From positions 62,001 to 126,000 of the forward strand of contig JADNYJ010000043.1 in NCBI GenBank assembly GCA_015501075.1: a stretch of DNA of 64,000 nt, read 5' to 3'. Below, piece by piece: positions 36,071-46,397 of this stretch. A program made the position numbers and the translations under genes. Each line of letters starts with the position of its first letter. Positions within the stretch are counted from its first letter, which is position 1. The notes below the pieces were generated by a model. It was given only the letters and a program-made list of their open reading frames with translations, was not told the origin of the DNA and did not search any database. The stretch comes from Gymnopilus junonius (Eukaryota; Basidiomycota; Agaricomycetes; Agaricales; Galerinaceae).

Positions 36071-39000
36071 AAGAGAGAGATGACAGAAGATGAACCCGAA
36101 ACCCAGATAGAGAATTTCTAAGGAAAGAACAAAAAGGACATTTAGCAAACGAAGGACAACAACAAAAAAGAAGAAGAAAAGAAAAGAAAAAACTCACCCT
36201 TGACTTTCGTGTCCCACTTGGCGACGACTCCCCGCGGCACAAGTGGGACAAAGTTGCCAACGATGCACCCCTCCCGGAGTGAGCAACGCCAGCCTCTTGA
36301 ACATGGTTAGACCTTGAAACCCCCAAGTCATCGTCCCCGAATCCAATGTGGTTAGACGACAGGGGGGTAGGTGTGCCATGCCCAGTTGTCGTGCACCTGG
36401 TGGAATGCCTCTGCCTGTCCACCTTGCCACATCGTATGCAGCACAGGACACGCCTGAGTCGAATCCAGCCCAGAGCCAGCAAAAAGAGAGGGCCTTCAGG
36501 CGCTCCAGACCTCGAAAGGACAGATGGCAGCCAACTCCCCGCCCCGAAGGGACTTGCTACGAGAGGACTACAAAACCAAGCATCAGTAAAGGAGCCAAAG
36601 GTAGGAATACAAGACACCGCACTCACCAAGAGATCGACAACCCCCAACAGCACAACGAGAGCGTTCTCCTAGGGAAAAGGTCTCGAAGGCAGATGGGGGA
36701 GTCGGAAACTGAAGAATCTCGGGAGGAAACGACCCTCCTTTTAAACCCTTTGGTCGGTCTCGCGCATGTTGCCGGTTGCACGGCAGGAATACGGGGCTAG
36801 TCAGGGTTGAGTCAGGCCCAGTCCAAAACGAGTAGAGCAAATGTTTCTTTGATTGGTCCGGGTCTGACATCCGACCCGTTGCCTCAGGGTCGCCTCAGAA
36901 CCGACAAAACGATCCTGAGCCCACTTACCAAATGGCGAAAATTCTAAGGACCATGACGAAGGCTGATGAAGGGACCGCATGCTGCACCAAGGCCCTCTGG
37001 CCGTGTGTGCACTGGGCGGTGTTGCTAGATGCTTCCGAATCGATTGTGGGCGCATTCTGACAGGAAAATTGAACTTGTGACTGATGGATACACTGAGAAA
37101 TTCGACCTCGGCCGAGATAACAAAATACTTGGAAATCCCGGAGTCCACGCAACCTAGTCTCAATGAAGGTGCAGAAACTTGGGAACTGGAGGAATTGGAC
37201 GATGAAAAGGTCAGTAGAAAGCGCTGTTTTTTGGACAATTAAGGTGTGATGATGTCCACGTGAAAGTTACTACCGCGTTTGGTGTGACGCTCTAACTCGA
37301 GGTCAACCCGAATCTCAACATCAACAGTCACTTTAATTTTGAACCTCATTGATTAGCGAAGGAACATATTCGAACTGAGAACATACCCACACATCATTGG
37401 AGATGAATCTCAAGTCCCTAATTTGTGAATGCAAAACTTACCAGTGGAATACTATGACTAACGCCATAGCAGTGACTCTAGATCTATCCCCCACTTCTGG
37501 GATTACCATTCGACACAGCCGAGGATAATTTGTTGCCATCCGATTCATAGCTGGTATCTGAGCCGGATTATCGCTTCTGTTCTAGCCATCATCCTCGCAT
37601 TAGCTTCCGAGGAGTGTGACACGTCCTCCACGCGCAACTTCTAATCTACATATCCTCAGGACATTTGCCCTCCTATCTTTCCAGCAAACGATCTAGAAAA
37701 TGATCCTATGTTGTGTCCTAGTCCCACCAACCTCCTGGCAATTCCAGGATTTCCCTCCAGGATTCACAAGATTATCTGATACAAGGGTTTTCTATATTGA
37801 GCGAGATCTAGCTTGATTAATCCACCCGGGCTCGACAAATCAAAGACTTTCCTTTGGATTTAATTTCGCGACCGTGTACAGCCGCTCTCAGCCCTCCCAA
37901 GTCCACGCCGCCGACCGCGTGCTTCCACCCTCTTTCCAATTGGAGTCAACTCTTCCGTTGTACCTCACGACGGCTCATGTCCCAAGTCTCAGAATGATTT
38001 TTCATATATTTCTTTCGGGGGTGCCAAGCGGGCTGAGTGCTCTGAGCTGATCCGACCTTTGCGCACCGTTCGTTGTGACCCTGGCATTGAATGATGATAT
38101 TCCAATTCATCTTGCACGTCAGCCCAAATTGGTCCCTAGTGAAAATCTTTGTTGGACTCAGTACTCGCTCCTCGAGTTTGGATTTCGCCAAGCTTCGTCA
38201 AGCTTTCCATCGTACTAAGGAGGGAGCAACGGACTGTCAGAATGGAACTTAACATGAGTGAGTATTTAATTCGTCGTTTTCCCGGCTTCCCTTGTGAAAT
38301 TTTCAATGATCACTGATGACTTGCCTCAGAGAAGCTGAATTTAGAACAAGCAATTTGCCGGTTATTCTTTCTGACTTTTCGGCTCAGGAATCCCTATTTT
38401 GTTAGACGCTAATTTACGACACAGTCAGGAATCACAAGAAAGATTCATTGACGAACACGAACTAGATACCGACCCATCGGTTCCCACTTTTACCCCGCCC
38501 GTCCAAATCTTCTGGAAGAGAATGTACAACCTCGCGCTACATTTCAACGTGCCTGCTGAGATATCGATTCTTGACATACTCATAACCAGCCACAGTTGTA
38601 TGACTACAACTCCAGAGACGTCCCCAAGGCTTTAAGTATCGGTTAGAAGCCGTCTGCAGCAATGAATCCTCATCTTCTCAATTGCCTTCGGACTGCAACG
38701 TCTTCCTCCGACCGGGGCGATGTCTGGGCTTTTGTCGTTGCCATTGTTCTCTAACAGTAACGGTCTTTGAAGCGTAGATGCGAAGCAGGTTGGACAGGCC
38801 GACCGACCAAGAGACTAAACTAAATGCGCACCTTCAATTTATTTCGCTCTTCAGATATCTTACAATTTTATCCTCGGATCGGTCCCCACTTTTATCACTG
38901 ACCGTCCAAATCCTCCGGATCCTCCCCTGCATGATGAGGGTTTGCTCTCCTCTCATTGTCAAGGAACCTCGTATTACGTCCTAACCCTACCTGCTGAGAC

Positions 39001-39941
39001 ACCGGTCCGCGTGCCCACAACCAGCTGGAGTTGTACAGCTACAGCGTCAGAAGCCATATCTTTCGTCTGGTGATCTTGATTAGTTGTTCTTTCTGCATTT
39101 CTGGCCGGCCCAAGAGGCTCAGTATCTAGAGCTGTTGTTGCTGTCCGCGACACAGCCAGGATTTGCAAGAATACTCATGGATGAACTATATACCGTCTCG
39201 TCAATTTTCAGCGGAACCAATCCTCGACATCTTCAGTTCTCTTCACTGTGCCACCGTACAACGCCAAGGATGGGTTCTGAGTGTTGGTCAGCAGCCGAAT
39301 CGTCCTCTCCTCTAGTAAGTACACAGGAACTACGTCAGAGCATTCACGATGGCCTTAGCATTTCAACTCGGTTCTGACAATCTGGTCAAAGTGACGCTTC
39401 TACCGTTCCTCAAGTACCTTAAGTCCCGGATGGGAAGACACGCCCTACGAATGTTTTACGTCCCCTCTCCCATGGCGTCTCACTTGCCTTTTTGTCACGG
39501 ACGATCAAGGTATTCAACAGCTGTAGAACTGAACAGGAGTTTCGAGTGAGGACGAAACTCGTGGCTGAGATGCTTCAAGCCACGAATAGATAGACAAGTT
39601 CGCGTTTATGACACTAGACCTCGGAATGTTAGGCCATCTAGAGCCGGAGTTGTGGTTTACAAATTTACCGTTGCTTGGCTTCGCAGTGTATGTGTAGTTA
39701 TCGCTTGTATGTATACAACGTTAACTGTGCACTGAGCATTTTCTCCACCAGTATAGGGAAGCGAAGTTGGAAAGTTTATTTTTAGCTCGTCGGTATCAAC
39801 AAAACATGATCGTCAACCATCGAGACCTCTTCATTCGTCCCACAACCACATCTCAGGCTTAAGCATTGAGCTGGCCAACTAGTGCCAGTACAAGCCTTGT
39901 TCTAAAGTCCGTCGCATCGACATTGGAGAGGCACTATCCCA
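36071..39941. other. Gene-poor region, no supported gene
   Basis: Almost 3.9 kb without a gene that I can defend. Long overlapping open frames on both strands at 35877-36800 reflect a GC-rich, stop-poor stretch and contain no motif. Two segments, about 38462-38600 and 38870-39030, are diverged copies of each other (shared CGGT(T)CCCACTTTTA and CCGTCCAAATC), so this may be old repeat or transposon debris. Confidence 0.45.
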
Positions 39942-41056
39942 ATGACCGATCCCAAAGCAGGTTTAGTACGTCCTTGTCTCTCCCCGTACACTGATAGCGC
40001 GCTGATGATAACTTATACGCACTCTTTTCTATTTAGTCAGAAGGTGCTACTCTTGTCGCTCAGCGTGGCTTGTTGACATGTGAATGACCTTTCGCCCATC
40101 TCGATGTTGTTTCTGCAGAAGACGTTGCTTGTGAGTATCGATCACCGACGATCCCCCTTTGGAATGCGGATATTATGATACTGAAATGCGCCCAATGTTA
40201 ATTTATTTCTTCAATCACAGCTTACAGAGATGCGTTCTCCTTGTTCGACAAAGGTACATTCTTATACTTTGTCTAGTACTACCTCCTGGCTGAGAATACC
40301 TCACGTCCACCCGTCCACGCAGACGGCGACGGTACAGTAACAGCCTCGAGCTTGGCACTGTCATGCGCTCTTTGGGACGAAATCCGACCGACGCCGAGAT
40401 CAAAGGTATCCTGGACAAGATTGATAAAGACCACAACGGCACGATCGACTTCTCCGAATTCGTTGACCTTATGGGCCTCAATCCTGAGAGTCTTACACCT
40501 GGTCTTCCTCCTGGTACAGGACCGTGGAGCAGTGAAAATGGAGGAAGACCAAAAGAAGATCCGGAGACGGACGAGCTGCGCCAGGCGTTCGACGTGTTTG
40601 ATAAAGACGGAAGTGGAAGTATTAGCATAGGCGAGTTGAAGTCGGTCATGGAGAGTTTAGGCAAGTCGAAGTCAACTATTATAGCCGAACCTGCTGCTTA
40701 TATCTTTTATCAATCTTTTTCTTGGCTGTGGATGATCACAGGGGAGAAACTGACGCAAGAAGAGCTGCAGCTCATGATCGATGAAGCGGATCTAGATGGA
40801 GATCATGAAATTAGTTTCAACGGTAAGGCCCAATTACTGATTTCCACTCTCTTTCCGATATCCCTTTATTCGTCTATGCCTTCTATTCCTTTTCCTGTTT
40901 CTGGGATCACTCAAAATGCTAACATTTCTCGATTTTTGCTTTCCGTCCCGAATGACAGAATTCAAGAAGGTGGCTTTTCATCTACTAGAGTCTGTTACAA
41001 ATTCTGATTTCTTGATCTTTGAATCTTCTCAGATGGTCGGAGGGATGGCCAAGTGA
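39942..41056 (+). CDS. Calmodulin-like EF-hand protein
   Basis: Ca2+-sensor with four EF-hands. Start MTDPKAEDVA, spliced to [11 protein letters not shown] and [19 protein letters not shown] (EF1). EF2 is [20 protein letters not shown]3 [22 protein letters not shown]4 [18 protein letters not shown], ending MVGGMAK. A linker of about 35 residues ([20 protein letters not shown] and on) replaces the short central helix of true calmodulin, so this is a calmodulin-like protein of about 160 residues rather than the canonical one. One G is missing near 40348 (TCGGAG read as TCGAG, in the first loop helix), which breaks the frame as written. The intron after ESL has a GC donor (AG/GCAAGT). The first intron, about 150 bp, is the least certain. 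Confidence 0.85.
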
Positions 41057-41588
41057 AACCGTCATCTTAAGCCCATTTCGGTCGCGATATAATTTGCTAT
41101 ATTTTTTTTTGGCTTTCGTTGGACAAAGAGAATGAAAATTCGACACGGGTGTATTTTATTTGAGCTCTAATAGAATGCATAAATCCAGAGCCTTTTTGCT
41201 CCAAGTCGACAGGTCGGCCTTGCTATTTTTGGAGTGTGGCGTATGCGCATGACGTCATTTGCTCTCGGTTCCAGAACTTCGTAGTTATTATCCCGGCTCT
41301 GGACTCGCTATCTGACAGATGAACCGACAGTGGATCTCCGGAAAGGGCAGTTATATGTACTTGTGAATGTACAGATAGCTATATGTATGTACGGAGAGCG
41401 ATTTCAAATGCAAAGCTAATGGGTCGAGGCGCAGCAGCAGCGCAGCCAAGCCAAGACCAGACACAAGAACGTCATTGGCCCCAGACCATCCGTCATATGG
41501 GGCACCAATAAGCATAGCCTCCGTTTGTGAAATTTATATATATAAGACACTCTTCAATTACCTCGGAAGCTTCGCATACCTACTCACC
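41057..41588. other. Intergenic region with TATA element
   Basis: Downstream of the calmodulin-like gene. TTTATATATATAAG at about 41532-41545 is placed about 45 bp before the start of the next gene and is a likely TATA box. Confidence 0.5.
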
Positions 41589-42097
41589 ATGTCAAATATC
41601 GTACACAACATCAAATCCAAACTCACTCACTCTCCTAAGCATCCTGAAAATGACAACTCTCATCACTCTTCCGTTGACCACACCCGTGAAGATAACGTGA
41701 AGGGAAAAGATAGAGATAACGAGCCTACATACTCCATTCTTCCTCATCCTGCTGTAAGTGCGTGCCTTGGCCTTCTGCCGATCGAATGATTGACGCCCCT
41801 TCTCATAATAGAAAACCAACGACCCTGCCGATCTCCAACACAGTGACGGTCTCCGTCATGGAGGCACGATGGAAGCTTTCCATGCGCGCGATCCCTACGT
41901 CCCAAGTGAGGAGATCAAGAAAAACATGCCTTTGCCCTCTGTAGGTTCTTTCTACTATCGAGTCCTTGCCCACCTTTCTAATTGCTGGGTTTTAGAGTCA
42001 CGAAGAACTGCAAGCTAGACAAGCAGCACTTACACAGGACATTGGTCCTGAGATGCCTGGACAAGGGACACACCAACAGCAAGGCCACTTGATGTAA
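41589..42097 (+). CDS. Small hydrophilic protein of unknown function
   Basis: Three exons encode about 130 residues: MSNIVHNIKSKLTHSPKHPE, an acidic/His-rich stretch with EPTYSILPHPA, then KTNDPADLQHSDGLRHGGTM and AFHARDPYVPSEEIKKNMPL, and SHEELQARQAALTQDIGPEM, ending QQQGHLM. Splices are GTAAGT..TAG and GTAGGT..TAG, both phase 0. No signal peptide or membrane segment; the composition suggests an intrinsically disordered protein. I do not recognise the family. A strong TATA element precedes it, which fits an inducible or highly expressed small gene. Confidence 0.65.
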
Positions 42098-42338
42098 TTA
42101 TATTAGAACAGTCATATCACATCTGGGGATTAGAATTTTCGCTCTGGATTTGAATATCACTTTCTCTGTACTGATCTTTATAATTCTAGATTGTACTTTT
42201 GGTAGTGTACATAAATTATAGATAGTGGATACTGAAGTTTTCATCAAGGCATCAAAAAAATATGAGAATGTATGAGCAAGTTTTACTGGCAGGCGGTCAG
42301 TATTCTCTCCGCTAGACAAAAACAGAAAATATGCTGAT

Positions 42339-42422
42339 GCATTAAGGGGGAATCGAACCCCCGGCGGGTCGAGCTTTTCGCTCGAATGGCAACGACCCAG
42401 GTTACCACTACCCCATTAATGC
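42339..42422 (-). tRNA. tRNA-Gly(GCC) with intron, copy 2
   Basis: Same gene family as 15603-15691, in opposite orientation. Acceptor GCATTAA/TTAATGC, anticodon stem GGTCG/CGACC, anticodon GCC, and an intron of about 14 nt after position 37 (TTCGAGCGAAAAGC). The T stem is a full GGGGG/CCCCC. Without the intron it is about 70 nt. A T5 run at 42318-42322 on the minus strand is the terminator. Confidence 0.92.
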
Positions 42423-42809
42423 GTGTATGTCTGCTTCACCATTAATTTCTTATTCATGCTCAAGGAATCGGGAGCAATTGTTGCAACATTGTGGGGTTTC
42501 CCGAACTAGCATCCTTCAGAAATTTCCCAAGTGCACAGACGCGTCGGCATCATGGTTGTCAACTAGATGACTTGCATCGCTAGGCACGTCAACCGATCAC
42601 GTACAACTTAGCCGGTATTCATACAGTAAAATGCGCCACACAGGTCCACGTCATGTTGATTTTTAGATTTTCGAGGATGGAAAATAGAGATCATAGAACA
42701 TAAATTTGCGTTGAGCCTCACTAGCTCTGAGATTGGGTATGTAAGTATATATTTAGGAACAGGAAACTATACATCGATAGAGATCTAACAGTTAGCTGCA
42801 GATAGTCCT

Positions 42810-43861
42810 TTACCGGCGGCCATGCTTGCTGCTGTGGCGTCTTGATCCCGAGTGAGGAGTCGATGGCATTGGGTGCCCAGCCCAAGGATGACCAGGAGGG
42901 TATACCGCGTCATGGTGAGCAGCAGGTGCAGCTTGATGAGGGTGCGGTTGGAAGGGGTTAGCTGGGTGTTGGTCATACCCAGGATGTTGCGGTTGTTGGG
43001 GGTATGCAGGGTGTTGAGGATATGCGGGGTGTTGTGCATATGGGTGTTGTGCATATGCGGGGTGTTGTGGGCGCTGACCGTAACCGTGTGATGGCTGGCC
43101 GTGTGCAGGCCACGCGGCTGCGCCATACGGATTGTGCTGGTGCTCAGTCAAGGCGGGGTTATACTCAGGACTGTTCCAGGGCGCATGGGCGATCTGTTCG
43201 CCAGACGAAGGTTGTGGCCAGCCTGGATGCTTTGAAGAATAATGACTTGAGTGAGCTGGAGTAAAATTTATTTGAGTGATCCTTGCGGACATTGTTAATG
43301 GAGCCGACACTTACCGGTGTCTTCTATCAACCTGCGAGTGTCTTCATGATGAAGTTGGTGGGGTAACAGACCGTTAGGTGGGTGCAGGTCCCCATGGTGG
43401 ACGCGGACAGGGTTCCCAATGGCAGCCATGGTATTGGGCAAGAACTGGCCATGACCGTTATGTTCGGTGTGCACAGTGTAGTCGGAAACAGGTCGAACAT
43501 CACCCGACATATGATAGGGATGAGAGTGAGACAACGACACCGCCGGGACGTGGCCACCAGGACTGACACGGCCAATCGCAATGAGAGGGTGATTCTCTGC
43601 ACCAGTATTGGCCTGAAATACTACTGTCAAAGGAAATTTAAAAAACATTTTAAAGTTTCTTACGGGTGCGGGAATGTAGTGTGCTGAATCGGTTATTGGC
43701 TTGTGGTGTGCAGGAGCTGCCCTGTAAACAGAGCCCTCCTGAGGTATATGCTGGGAAACGCCGTTATAGGGCCAGTCCCCTACCGGAACAGGGACAGCGT
43801 TAACCAGGAGCGACGACACAAAAAATGCAGCAGTAATGAACCCAAGTCGGAGGGAAACCAT
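42810..43861 (-). CDS. Secreted His/Pro/Gln-rich protein, paralogue 1
   Basis: The signal peptide MVSLRLGFITAAFFVSSLLV with NAVPVP at the cleavage region starts at 43861. It is followed by EGSVYRAAPAHHKPI, a middle domain with IAIGRVSPGGHVPAVSLSHS, HPYHMSGDVRPVSDYTVHTE, AAIGNPVRVHHGDLHPPNGL, and HHEDTRRLIEDTG. A low-complexity tail of about 130 residues follows, with QHP/AYP repeats (AQHPYAQHPAYPQHPAYPQQ), PPGHPWAGHPMP and a basic end SSKHGRR. Introns are in phase. It is a tandem paralogue of 45154-46203. The function is unknown; the His content would allow metal or heme binding, but that is inference. The promoter carries a palindrome around the TATA box (44031-44059). Confidence 0.75.
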
Positions 43862-45153
43862 GTTCGTTAATATCTGGTCAAAAAGGATGAGGCAAATGTC
43901 AGCAAGTGCCCAGCGACGAAATTTGGCAAAGAAAGGGACAGACAGAAATAGAGTTGAGTGACCGGCACTAAGGAAGTTACGGACGATGTTGTTCAGAGAA
44001 CCTGCTCTGGGGTATTTCCACTGTGCAAATCGACCTGGCTTTTATAGCTGGCCAGGTCGGACGCACAACTCAAAGTAGGCAGAAAATAAGCATGATATCG
44101 TGTGCCTCTTCCATAGCCCGAGGTCATCGGAAAGCAAGGCCCTATAGGACCTTTCAAAATACCGAATCCCCGGGTAGTTTCTCTAAAGTTGACTGGCTAG
44201 CAAGGTTGTAGAGTACGCGAGAGTTTGGAAGCAAGATCGACGCGCTTATTGATCGCCATCATTGATTCGATCCCGGAAATTCTCACGTTCAACTTCCAGC
44301 GCTCAAAGTCACGATGTACAACCTTAGCCCCCCAAGCCCTCTCTCTTTCGGTATACAGCTTAACGTCCAGTCAGTAGACCATGGTTTTGGTAGCCCAGAG
44401 CAGGAAAATACTTATCTCGTGACTCTTTATTAGCTAACACCACCAAAATTGATAATACTTGATAATTTTAGCTACTGGCACAACAGGCGGCTTCGCTCTA
44501 ACTTGCTTCGCTAGGCTTTCGGCAGACTTTCGCTCTGTCCGAGCTTGGCGCCCCTTGCCTCGAAAGGTAAACGTGTCGCGGATTTCGCGGTCTCATCATG
44601 TCTCACGAGCATGGACTTGAGCATGTGATGGTACGTCGGACTTAAGCAAGAGTCTTCATCGTCTGAGCGTTTAGATAATATTGCAGAAAAGTGTTGCCGC
44701 AATCAAGTACTAGGAACTCTGGTTGCGTATGTAGGCGACTTACCATTTTCTCTACTATATCTCTGCATAAAAAACTGAAGAGGTAAAAGCATTAGACCTA
44801 ACTTGAACCTTTTTTTCTTTAAGCGATAACAGACCCTAAGTGCGAAAATAGCGCCCAAGCCTTACACCCGACCGCTTTCCATATGGTCGAGCTGCGGTGC
44901 AACTGGGGATTCTGCGATTTTTGAAGTGGTATACAATTGACAGCGCAGTCATAAGCAGGCGGTAATGCGACGAAGCATTGGGAGCTTTGACTCAAATACA
45001 ACAAGAATAAAAGACATTAAAATGATTGGCATCGTTTCCAACGGTAGATACAAGCCATCAAGTCCATAAGTCTGTATTTTGTAACAATCGAGGATATATT
45101 AACGTTAAACTGTAATGACAAATTTAACCGAAGCCAATCTGCTCTCCGTGCCT
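43862..45153. other. Intergenic part of the tandem duplication
   Basis: Contains the palindromic promoter of paralogue 1. Further upstream are segments that reappear diverged near 47400-47560 (CTCTGCATAAAA, GAAG(A)GG and TAAAAGCATTAGA-type strings), showing that the duplicated unit includes flanking DNA. No gene is supported. Confidence 0.45.
44031..44059 (-). promoter_or_regulatory. Palindrome-embedded TATA box, paralogue 1 promoter
   Basis: Perfect 9-bp inverted repeat CGACCTGGC / GCCAGGTCG with an 11-bp centre that includes the TATA box (TATAAAAG on the minus strand), about 180 bp before the start codon. The same arrangement exists at 46369-46397. Confidence 0.75.
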
Positions 45154-46203
45154 TTATGAACGACGACCATTACTGCCATGGTGTCCGCTGTGGGATTGCA
45201 CTGGGTACCCAGCGTAAGGATGGCCAGGAGGATATACGGCGCCATGCTGAGGAGCATGTGCAGCATGCTGAGGGTGCTGTGGGTAGGCGTGCGCAGGATA
45301 TGCAGCGTGTTGGTGCTGTTGCTGCTGGCCTTGACCGTATGCCTGGTGCGCATGCTGCTGGCCGTGGGCCTGGTGAGGGTGCTGCTGTTGGCCGTAGGCC
45401 TGGTGAGGGTGCTGCTGCTGGCCGTAAGCCTGGTGAGGATGTTGGCCATGTCCAGGATAGGCTGCTGCTCCATAGGGATTGTGTTGGTCATGGTGCTGTT
45501 GGGTACCGAAGTACGCGTGGCGCTGGTCGGGGTCATTCCAGGGAGCGTGGGCTGTCTGTTGATGAACCGGGGGTTGCGGCCAGCCTGGATTTGTCGGGCG
45601 CAGATGACTGGTAGAGTGTGCTAGAGTAAAAGACACTTGAGTAGTACTCAACGGGTTTAATCAACGGCGTCACTTACCAGTATCATGCGATAATCTGCGA
45701 GCATCTTCGGGGTGAAGTCGAAGAGGCAACCTATTGGTAGGCAGGCGCAGATCCTCGTGATGAACGTGAACTGGGTGCCCGACTGCAGCCATGCTGCCGT
45801 CCTCGAAACGGCCATGACCATGGTGATCGGTATGCACATGGTAGTCGGAAGCAGGACGCAAATCGCTCGACATATGAGGGGGATGCTGGTGCGACATCGC
45901 CACCGCGGGAACGCGACCACCAGGACTGGTACGACCAATCGCAACGACAGGGTGTAGAACTGCTCCACCGTCACGATCGTTATCAGGCTAGATCACACTG
46001 TCAATGAGGAAACTAAAGGATTTGAGGCCACTTACGTGATGCGGCTCGAAGTGTGAAGGAAGAGCCCTGTAAACAGAGCCTTCCTCAACTGCATAAGGGG
46101 CAGGGCTGCCCGTATATGGGTTTGACGGGACGGGGATTGCGCTAACCAACAACGACGATGCGAGTACAGCAGCAGTGACGAATCCAAGTCGGAGAGAAAC
46201 CAT
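45154..46203 (-). CDS. Secreted His/Pro/Gln-rich protein, paralogue 2
   Basis: The signal peptide MVSLRLGFVTAAVLASSLLV with SAIPVP starts at 46203. It is followed by EEGSVYRALPSHFEPHHV, VVAIGRTSPGGRVPAVAMSH, QHPPHMSSDLRPASDYHVHT, AAVGHPVHVHHEDLRLPT and LHPEDARRLSHDTG. The tail has about four copies of a ten-residue QHPHQAYGQQ-type repeat, then Gln/His/Ala-rich sequence, APQHGAVYPPGHPYAGYPV and GSNGRRS. The N-terminal two thirds align well with paralogue 1 while the tail repeats differ in unit and length, so the tail evolves by repeat turnover. Secretion is predicted from the signal peptide; no enzyme or binding motif is recognised. Confidence 0.75.
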
Positions 46204-46368
46204 ATTCGTTAATATCTGGTCAAAGAGAGAGAAACAAATATCAGCAGTGAAGGGCCATGACATTATGCGAAATAAAAGACGCACAGAAAGAAAGTTGAGT
46301 GACCAGCACAAAGGAAATTATAGACGATGTTGTTCAGAGAACCTGCTCTGGGGATTTCCGTTATGAAT

Positions 46369-46397
46369 CGACCTGGCTTTTATAGCCAGCCAGGTCG
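46369..46397 (-). promoter_or_regulatory. Palindrome-embedded TATA box, paralogue 2 promoter
   Basis: Perfect 10-bp inverted repeat CGACCTGGCT / AGCCAGGTCG flanking the TATA box (TATAAAAG on the minus strand, 46384-46377), about 175 bp upstream of the start. Spacing and sequence match the paralogue 1 element. Confidence 0.75.

Noticed and set aside
35877..36653. 258-codon minus-strand open frame
   Set aside because: It lies in GC-rich repeat DNA, has Ser/Cys/Leu-rich composition without motif, overlaps other long frames, and part of it is the last repeat unit.
36801..37238. 145-codon minus-strand open frame
   Set aside because: No motif, no splice-supported extension, and overlapping frames on the same strand.
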